From: an uncultured Cellulomonadaceae bacterium
GTDB taxonomy: Bacteria; Actinomycetota; Actinomycetes; Actinomycetales; Microbacteriaceae
Assembly: GCA_913063365.1 (NCBI GenBank)
Contig: CAJXYC010000002.1
Span: 1 to 35,715, forward strand
Reading direction: 5' to 3'
Length of the DNA stretch: 35,715 bases
The notes under the pieces were generated by a model. The model did no database searches. It had not been told where the DNA came from and saw only the letters and a list, made by a program, of their open reading frames with translations. Numbering within the stretch: position 1 is the stretch's first letter; each line of letters opens with the position of its first letter. The position numbers and the translations under genes were made by a program. This document shows positions 31,836 to 35,715 of this stretch, in pieces.

Positions 31836-33188
31836 GTGGCGAACAAGTCGGGCACAGTCCCACGCGGCGTCGGCCGTGAACGCTATTTGGATGCGCTCTG
31901 GATCGAGCGGATCCTGCGCCAAGAAACCATTGGCGGTGCCATTATTTTGGCGGCCGCGGCGCTCGCACTGATTGCCGCGAACTCTCCTCTTGCCGACGGG
32001 TATTTCGGACTACGAGACGCCTACATCACTCTCGGCATCGGTGATGTCCAGGGAAAGATTTCCGTCGGCCATTTCACCGCCGATGGTTTGCTCGCGATTT
32101 TCTTCTTCCTCGTCGGATTAGAGCTGAAGCGTGAATTTGTGGCCGGCGAGCTTCGTGATCCGAAGCGGGCTCTGGTCCCGGTCGTGGCAGCCGTTGGGGG
32201 AGTGGTGTTCCCGGCGCTCATCTACTTGTGGATGACTCAGGGAGTGGAGGGAGCCAGCAGAGGCTGGGCCATCCCGATTGCGACTGACATTGCGTTTGCT
32301 CTGGCGGTCTTGGCCGTGGTGGGTACGTCTCTGCCGCTGGCCCTTCGCACTTTCCTACTTACCTTGGCAGTGGTGGATGACCTCATCGGCATCACTGTGA
32401 TTGCCGTGTTCTACACCGATGAAATCCGCTGGCTGCCCATGGTCGGCGTTGCGGTGGGACTCGCTGTCTTTGGCTTCCTCGCCCAGCGCTACAGCCTCCT
32501 GTTTAAACTCCGCCCGGGCGCCGCCTGGCTCGTTCTGTTCCCGCTGGGGCTCGTGGTCTGGACCTTTATGTACTCGACCGGAGTCCACGCCACCATTGCC
32601 GGAGTACTCCTGGCGCTTACTATCCCGGTGAAGCAGTCAGCGAATGACCCAGGTGACACCGCTCAGGAACACGGCGAGAGTTTGGCCGAGATCTTCGAAC
32701 ACCGTTTCCGTCCGCTCTCCGCGGGGTTTGCGGTCCCCCTCTTTGCGTTCTTTGCCGCGGGGGTGAGTCTCGGAACACCGGCCGAGTTCTTGTCGGTGCT
32801 GACCGATGACGTGACGCTGGGGATTATGACGGCCTTAATTGTGGGAAAGACCCTCGGGGTGACCATTTTCACCTTCGTCGTCACTCGATTCCCCGGGGTA
32901 TCTCTTCCCAAGGGGGTGGGCTGGGTGGACCTGACCGGCGTGGCGCTGCTCGCCGGAATTGGTTTCACCGTGTCGCTGTTGATTGGCGAACTCAGCTTCG
33001 GTCAGGGAACACTCCTGGGAGACGAGTCAAAGATCGGCATCCTCTTCGGCTCTGTGGGCGCGGCTGTGCTGGCTGCGGTGATTTTGAGCTCCCGTAATCG
33101 GGTGTATCAGCGCCAAGTCAAAGAAGAGCACATCGATCGCAACCTGGACGGGATTCCTGACGTCTTCCAAGAGCCAGAAAAGCGTTAA
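31836..33188 (+). CDS. nhaA: Na+/H+ antiporter NhaA
   Basis: This inner-membrane antiporter exchanges Na+ (or Li+) for H+ to control pH and sodium. It has about 12 hydrophobic segments. The key acidic residues are present: Asp151 in ATDIAFALAVLA, and the ion-binding pair Asp181-Asp182 in VVDDLIGITVIAVFYT. IFFFLVGLELKREF is the family block near residue 88, and GFTVSLLIGELSF marks helix XI. At 450 residues it exceeds E. coli NhaA (388), mainly through a hydrophilic cytoplasmic tail. GTG at 31836 is chosen because GAGGGAG precedes it at good spacing; the upstream in-frame ATG is inside zapE. It follows zapE by 46 bases. Confidence 0.95.
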   Translation: MANKSGTVPRGVGRERYLDALWIERILRQETIGGAIILAAAALALIAANSPLADGYFGLRDAYITLGIGDVQGKISVGHFTADGLLAIFFFLVGLELKREFVAGELRDPKRALVPVVAAVGGVVFPALIYLWMTQGVEGASRGWAIPIATDIAFALAVLAVVGTSLPLALRTFLLTLAVVDDLIGITVIAVFYTDEIRWLPMVGVAVGLAVFGFLAQRYSLLFKLRPGAAWLVLFPLGLVVWTFMYSTGVHATIAGVLLALTIPVKQSANDPGDTAQEHGESLAEIFEHRFRPLSAGFAVPLFAFFAAGVSLGTPAEFLSVLTDDVTLGIMTALIVGKTLGVTIFTFVVTRFPGVSLPKGVGWVDLTGVALLAGIGFTVSLLIGELSFGQGTLLGDESKIGILFGSVGAAVLAAVILSSRNRVYQRQVKEEHIDRNLDGIPDVFQEPEKR

Positions 33189-33213
33189 ACAAGAAACACA
33201 CTGTTAACACGAG

Positions 33214-33235
33214 CGGGCTGTCTGTAATCAGCCCG
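33214..33235 (+). terminator. Candidate terminator hairpin after nhaA
   Basis: Perfect arms CGGGCTG and CAGCCCG flank an 8-base loop, 26 bases after the nhaA stop. No T-run follows, so it may be a weak or Rho-assisted terminator, or may instead belong to the amt promoter region. GTAAT-N6-GAAAC at 33224-33239 overlaps its right arm and resembles half of an actinobacterial GlnR box with one mismatch. Confidence 0.5.
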
Positions 33236-33333
33236 AAACACTCCTGTTGCCTTGTGGGAAACGCGCGGGAACCACACTGAAGGCACTCATCCAGGCATGT
33301 CGCTGGGTGCAAACAACCTTCAGGGGGAAACGT

Positions 33334-34557
33334 ATGGATACAGGCGAACTGGCCTGGGCCGTCACAGCCACCGCACTGGTGCTGTTGATGACACCCGGTC
33401 TCGCATTTTTCTACGGCGGTTTGGTGAAGGCCAAGTCCGTCGTCTCAATGATGATGATGAGCTTTGGCTCCATGGCACTTGTTGGTGTGCTCTGGGTGCT
33501 CTACGGCTTCAACATGTCAGCTGTCGACACGACCTGGGCGTTCGCGGGTAACCCGTTCGCTGACTTTGGTCTTGGGGGCATTGCTGACTCGAACGAAGAC
33601 CTGATTGGTGCGGCCTTTGGGGCAACCTTCGCCATCATCACCACTGCACTGATTTCTGGTGCCATCGCCGACCGGGCCAAGTTTGGTTCCTGGCTGGTCT
33701 TCGCTGGTCTGTGGTCGACGTTGGTGTACTTCCCAGTGGCCGCATGGGTCTGGGGAGGCGGTTGGATCCTCGGGCTCGGCGATGTGATGGGACTTCCGGG
33801 TGTGATCGACTACGCGGGAGGAACCGCGGTCCACATCAACGCAGGTGCTGCCGCACTGGCGCTTGCCATCGTGTTGGGCCGTCGTGTGGTGTTCGAAAAG
33901 GGCGCCCACAAGCCTCACAACGTGCCGCTGGTCATGCTGGGTGCCGCACTGCTGTGGTTCGGATGGTTCGGCTTCAACGCCGGCGCCGAGTTCCTGAACG
34001 ATATGGCTCTGGTCGGTCTGATTACCCTCAACACCCTGGCTGCGACTGCGGCCGCCATCCTTGGATGGTTGGTGATTGAGAAGGTGAAGGACGGAAAGCC
34101 CACCTCTGTGGGTGCCGCATCCGGTGCGGTGAGTGGTCTGGTGGCCATCACCCCAGCGTGTGCCAACCTGACCCCCACCTTCGCGGTGATCTTGGGTGTT
34201 GTTGCCGGAGTGCTCTCGGCTCTCGCAGTCGACCTCAAGTACAAGCTCGGTTACGACGACTCGCTTGACGTGGTGGGAATCCACCTCGTCGCCGGAATGG
34301 TGGGAACCCTTTACCTCGGGTTCTTCGCAACCGGAACCGGAATGTTCACCGGAGGCGACGGAGGACAGCTGGTGGTTCAGGCCATCGCAGCCTTCGGAGT
34401 CTTGATCTTCTCCTTCGTGGTGGCGCTCATCTTGGGCTTCGCCATCGAGAAGACCATGGGCTTCCGTGTCAAGAACGAGGACGAGGTGGCCGGTATCGAC
34501 ACCATCGTCCACGGCGAAGAAGGCTACGTCCTGGAGGGCGAAGCTCAGAACGCCTAG
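33334..34557 (+). CDS. amtB: Ammonium transporter (Amt family)
   Basis: This membrane channel conducts ammonium or ammonia for nitrogen assimilation. Eleven hydrophobic segments are visible. The twin histidines of the pore are His167 (in GGTAVHINAG) and His317 (in DVVGIHLVAG). Asp159 just before the first His is the structural ammonium-site residue, and WGGGW near 140 fits the family. The ATG at 33334 has an AGGGGGAAA Shine-Dalgarno. The protein is 407 residues long and starts directly at the first periplasmic segment without a long signal peptide. A strong hairpin follows, and no glnK or glnD gene comes after it, although amt-glnK-glnD operons are common in actinobacteria. Confidence 0.95.
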   Translation: MDTGELAWAVTATALVLLMTPGLAFFYGGLVKAKSVVSMMMMSFGSMALVGVLWVLYGFNMSAVDTTWAFAGNPFADFGLGGIADSNEDLIGAAFGATFAIITTALISGAIADRAKFGSWLVFAGLWSTLVYFPVAAWVWGGGWILGLGDVMGLPGVIDYAGGTAVHINAGAAALALAIVLGRRVVFEKGAHKPHNVPLVMLGAALLWFGWFGFNAGAEFLNDMALVGLITLNTLAATAAAILGWLVIEKVKDGKPTSVGAASGAVSGLVAITPACANLTPTFAVILGVVAGVLSALAVDLKYKLGYDDSLDVVGIHLVAGMVGTLYLGFFATGTGMFTGGDGGQLVVQAIAAFGVLIFSFVVALILGFAIEKTMGFRVKNEDEVAGIDTIVHGEEGYVLEGEAQNA

Positions 34558-34567
34558 TACTACCCTC

Positions 34568-34606
34568 CACGCGCGAGGGGACTCCCGTCGAGTCCCCTCG
34601 CGCGTG
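34568..34606 (+). terminator. Strong hairpin terminator after amtB
   Basis: Two perfectly complementary 16-base arms (34568-34583 and 34591-34606; the left arm begins CACGCGCGAG) flank a 7-base loop. The stem begins 11 bases after the amtB stop. No T-run follows, the form often called an I-shaped terminator in actinobacteria. It is by far the strongest inverted repeat in the window. Confidence 0.8.
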
Positions 34607-34659
34607 CATGTCTGCGGCAGTTAGGCTCAACACGCAGGTCAGCGCGTGGGGAGGAGCCT

Positions 34660-35169
34660 ATGCAACACGCAGAAGCTCCTGAGAAGAGCAGAGTGCGCCT
34701 CACGATTGGGCTTACGGTTCTCGTGGCCTACAGCGGCCTCATTTTGGCGATTACTCTCTCGCCCACTCAGCTGGATGTGAACTACCAAAACGCCGTGTTG
34801 CGGCTGCTCGAGGTCCTCCACCGAAACGGTGTTCCCTCGTGGTTTGGCTACGGCGAGGTGGAGTTTTTGGCCAACGTCGGCATGTTCATTCCTTTTGGAT
34901 TTCTTGTGGCGCTTCTGCTGCCCCAGCGGCTCTCAATCCTCACGGTGTTGATCGGCCCCGGGTTCTCGGCGTTTATTGAGAACTTTCAACGGGAGTTTCT
35001 GAGCGAACGGGTGGCAAGTGTCTATGACGTCTATGCCAATTCAGCGGGTGCGGTGATTGGCTTTCTGCTCGCTGCGACCCTGCGGGCAGTCGTGCACGCC
35101 CGAGACCGACGCATCATTGCCAGAGCCCTCTGGCAATACGAAAACGGCGAGCGCCCAACCGGACGCTAG
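34660..35169 (+). CDS. VanZ family membrane protein
   Basis: The 169-residue protein has four hydrophobic segments (about 15-35, 68-88, 90-108 and 125-145) and the VanZ-like motif NVGMFIPFGFLVALLLP (about 71-87), followed by the conserved ExxQ-type segment (IENFQREFLSERVASVYDVYANSAGAVIG). VanZ relatives are widespread; the founding member gives low-level teicoplanin resistance, but most have no known role, and this annotation does not imply resistance. The ATG has an excellent Shine-Dalgarno (GGGGAGGAG, 34649-34657). A TAGGCT at 34622-34627 may be its -10. Confidence 0.85.
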   Translation: MQHAEAPEKSRVRLTIGLTVLVAYSGLILAITLSPTQLDVNYQNAVLRLLEVLHRNGVPSWFGYGEVEFLANVGMFIPFGFLVALLLPQRLSILTVLIGPGFSAFIENFQREFLSERVASVYDVYANSAGAVIGFLLAATLRAVVHARDRRIIARALWQYENGERPTGR

Positions 35170-35184
35170 GCGCCTGTCCGCGCC

Positions 35185-35190
35185 TACACT
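35185..35190 (+). promoter_or_regulatory. Candidate -10 element of the glycosyltransferase gene
   Basis: TACACT lies 7 bases before an in-frame ATG at 35198 and 31 bases before the ATG at 35222. It supports either a leaderless start at 35198 or a short leader carrying GGGGGAG for the start at 35222. Confidence 0.4.
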
Positions 35191-35221
35191 GATGTGAATG
35201 GCAACGGGGGAGAGCTCGTCA

Positions 35222-35715
35222 ATGCGCAGTCCGGTCCTGCTGATGACTTTCAATCGTCCGGATACCACTCGTGAAGTGATTAATGCCCTGCGTGAGGTTC
35301 GCCCCCAGCACGTCTTTGTGTTCAGCGACGGCCCTCGCGACTGTGTCAAGGGCGAGGATGAGCTGGTCGAGGCGAGTAGGGCGGTCATCGACAAAGAGAT
35401 TGACTGGAATCCGCGCATTGAGCGTCGTCTCAATGACGCGAACCAGGGCCTTTTCGCCGGTGTCACCGGCGCACTGGATTGGTTTTTCTCGAGAGTCCCG
35501 GAGGGAATCATCCTGGAGGACGATTGTGTTCCGCATCCGGATTTCTTTGCCTACTGTGATCAGCTGCTGGAGCGGTATCGGGACGATGAGCGAGTGTGGT
35601 GCATCTCGGGCGATAACTCTATGGACTTACCGATTTCTGGAAACGCCAGTTACGGCTTTATCCGAGACCCCTTGATTTGGGGGTGGGCGACCTGGGCCAG
35701 GGCCTGGAAACAGTT
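35222..35715 (+). CDS. Glycosyltransferase (GT2-like), 5' part only
   Basis: The frame runs off the window end after 164 complete codons with no stop. The N-terminus RSPVLLMTFNRPDTT is the typical first strand of a GT-A glycosyltransferase. NQGLFAGVTGALDWFF and the metal-binding ILEDDCVPHPDFF (about residues 97-110) follow. WGWATWARAWK near the cut edge matches a family of surface-polysaccharide transferases acting on nucleotide-sugars; donor and acceptor are unknown. ATG at 35222 is preferred because GGGGGAG lies 8-10 bases upstream; an in-frame ATG at 35198 would add 8 residues and suit a leaderless transcript. Confidence 0.8.
   Translation, partial: MRSPVLLMTFNRPDTTREVINALREVRPQHVFVFSDGPRDCVKGEDELVEASRAVIDKEIDWNPRIERRLNDANQGLFAGVTGALDWFFSRVPEGIILEDDCVPHPDFFAYCDQLLERYRDDERVWCISGDNSMDLPISGNASYGFIRDPLIWGWATWARAWKQ

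Noticed and set aside
33517-34512. Minus-strand open frame of 331 codons opposite amtB
   Set aside because: Antisense shadow of a conserved transporter; very His- and Ser-rich and without domain features.
34660-35169. VanZ-family protein as evidence of glycopeptide resistance
   Set aside because: The VanZ fold is widespread without any resistance role and no other van gene is present.
1-35715. Mobile element, prophage, defence system or CRISPR array
   Set aside because: I found no transposase, integrase, phage gene, restriction or toxin gene, or regularly spaced repeats; gene content is core metabolism, replication, transcription and envelope functions.

Overview
The window looks like chromosomal core sequence from an actinobacterium, most likely a small-genome member of the Microbacteriaceae. 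This rests on gene content and order. The sequence is moderately GC-rich and carries a lysine/alanine-tailed housekeeping sigma factor, SepH, and a string of actinobacterial families of unknown function (DUF4191, DUF7455, DUF4193, DUF3093, DUF3710, DUF3159, DUF3000). The neighbourhood order pepA-lpd-sucB, rpoD-murT-gatD-parE/parC and sepH-DUF4193-dut is also actinobacterial. No 16S gene is present, so the family is an inference. I see no tRNA, rRNA, insertion sequence, prophage or CRISPR array. Packing is very tight and no gene-free stretch exceeds about 200 bases.

Layout. 1-5479: the end of an RDD membrane protein meets a leftward operon pepA > lpdA > sucB > DUF4191 (aminopeptidase, E3 and E2 of 2-oxoacid dehydrogenase complexes). 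5558-10471: rightward PAC2-family gene, rpoD, murT and gatD. 10468-12372: leftward DUF7455 > an alanine-racemase fragment > alanine racemase. 12558-17086: parE and parC face each other tail to tail. 17090-22022: a phosphodiesterase, sepH, DUF4193, DUF3093, then dut-DUF3710-DUF3159. 22060-26768: acn (aconitase) and dxs. 26754-30654: leftward operon thiosulfate sulfurtransferase > sufE > RibD-like reductase > DUF3000 > rnd. 30743-35715: zapE, nhaA, an ammonium transporter with a strong hairpin terminator, a VanZ-family protein and the start of a glycosyltransferase cut by the window edge.

The most interesting stretch is 8505-12158. The murT/gatD pair normally amidates the alpha-carboxyl of D-Glu in lipid II, using ammonia made by GatD. 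Here GatD has lost its nucleophilic Cys and its catalytic His and contains no cysteine at all. MurT has lost all four zinc-ribbon cysteines. Tail to tail with gatD lie two coupled alanine-racemase genes with complementary defects: one keeps the barrel with the PLP lysine but lacks the catalytic tyrosine segment; the other keeps the tyrosine domain but has lost most of the barrel and has Arg in place of the lysine. I infer a two-subunit racemase and a MurT/GatD-derived ligase that no longer uses glutamine. A testable idea is that the locus builds the group-B type peptidoglycan cross-link typical of Microbacteriaceae, in which the D-Glu alpha-carboxyl carries a bridging amino acid, often a D-diamino acid, instead of an amide.

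Two genome-wide habits are also visible. All six convergent gene pairs overlap at their stop codons (five by exactly 4 bases). Several genes appear to be leaderless, with a TANNNT -10 element 6-7 bases before the start codon.
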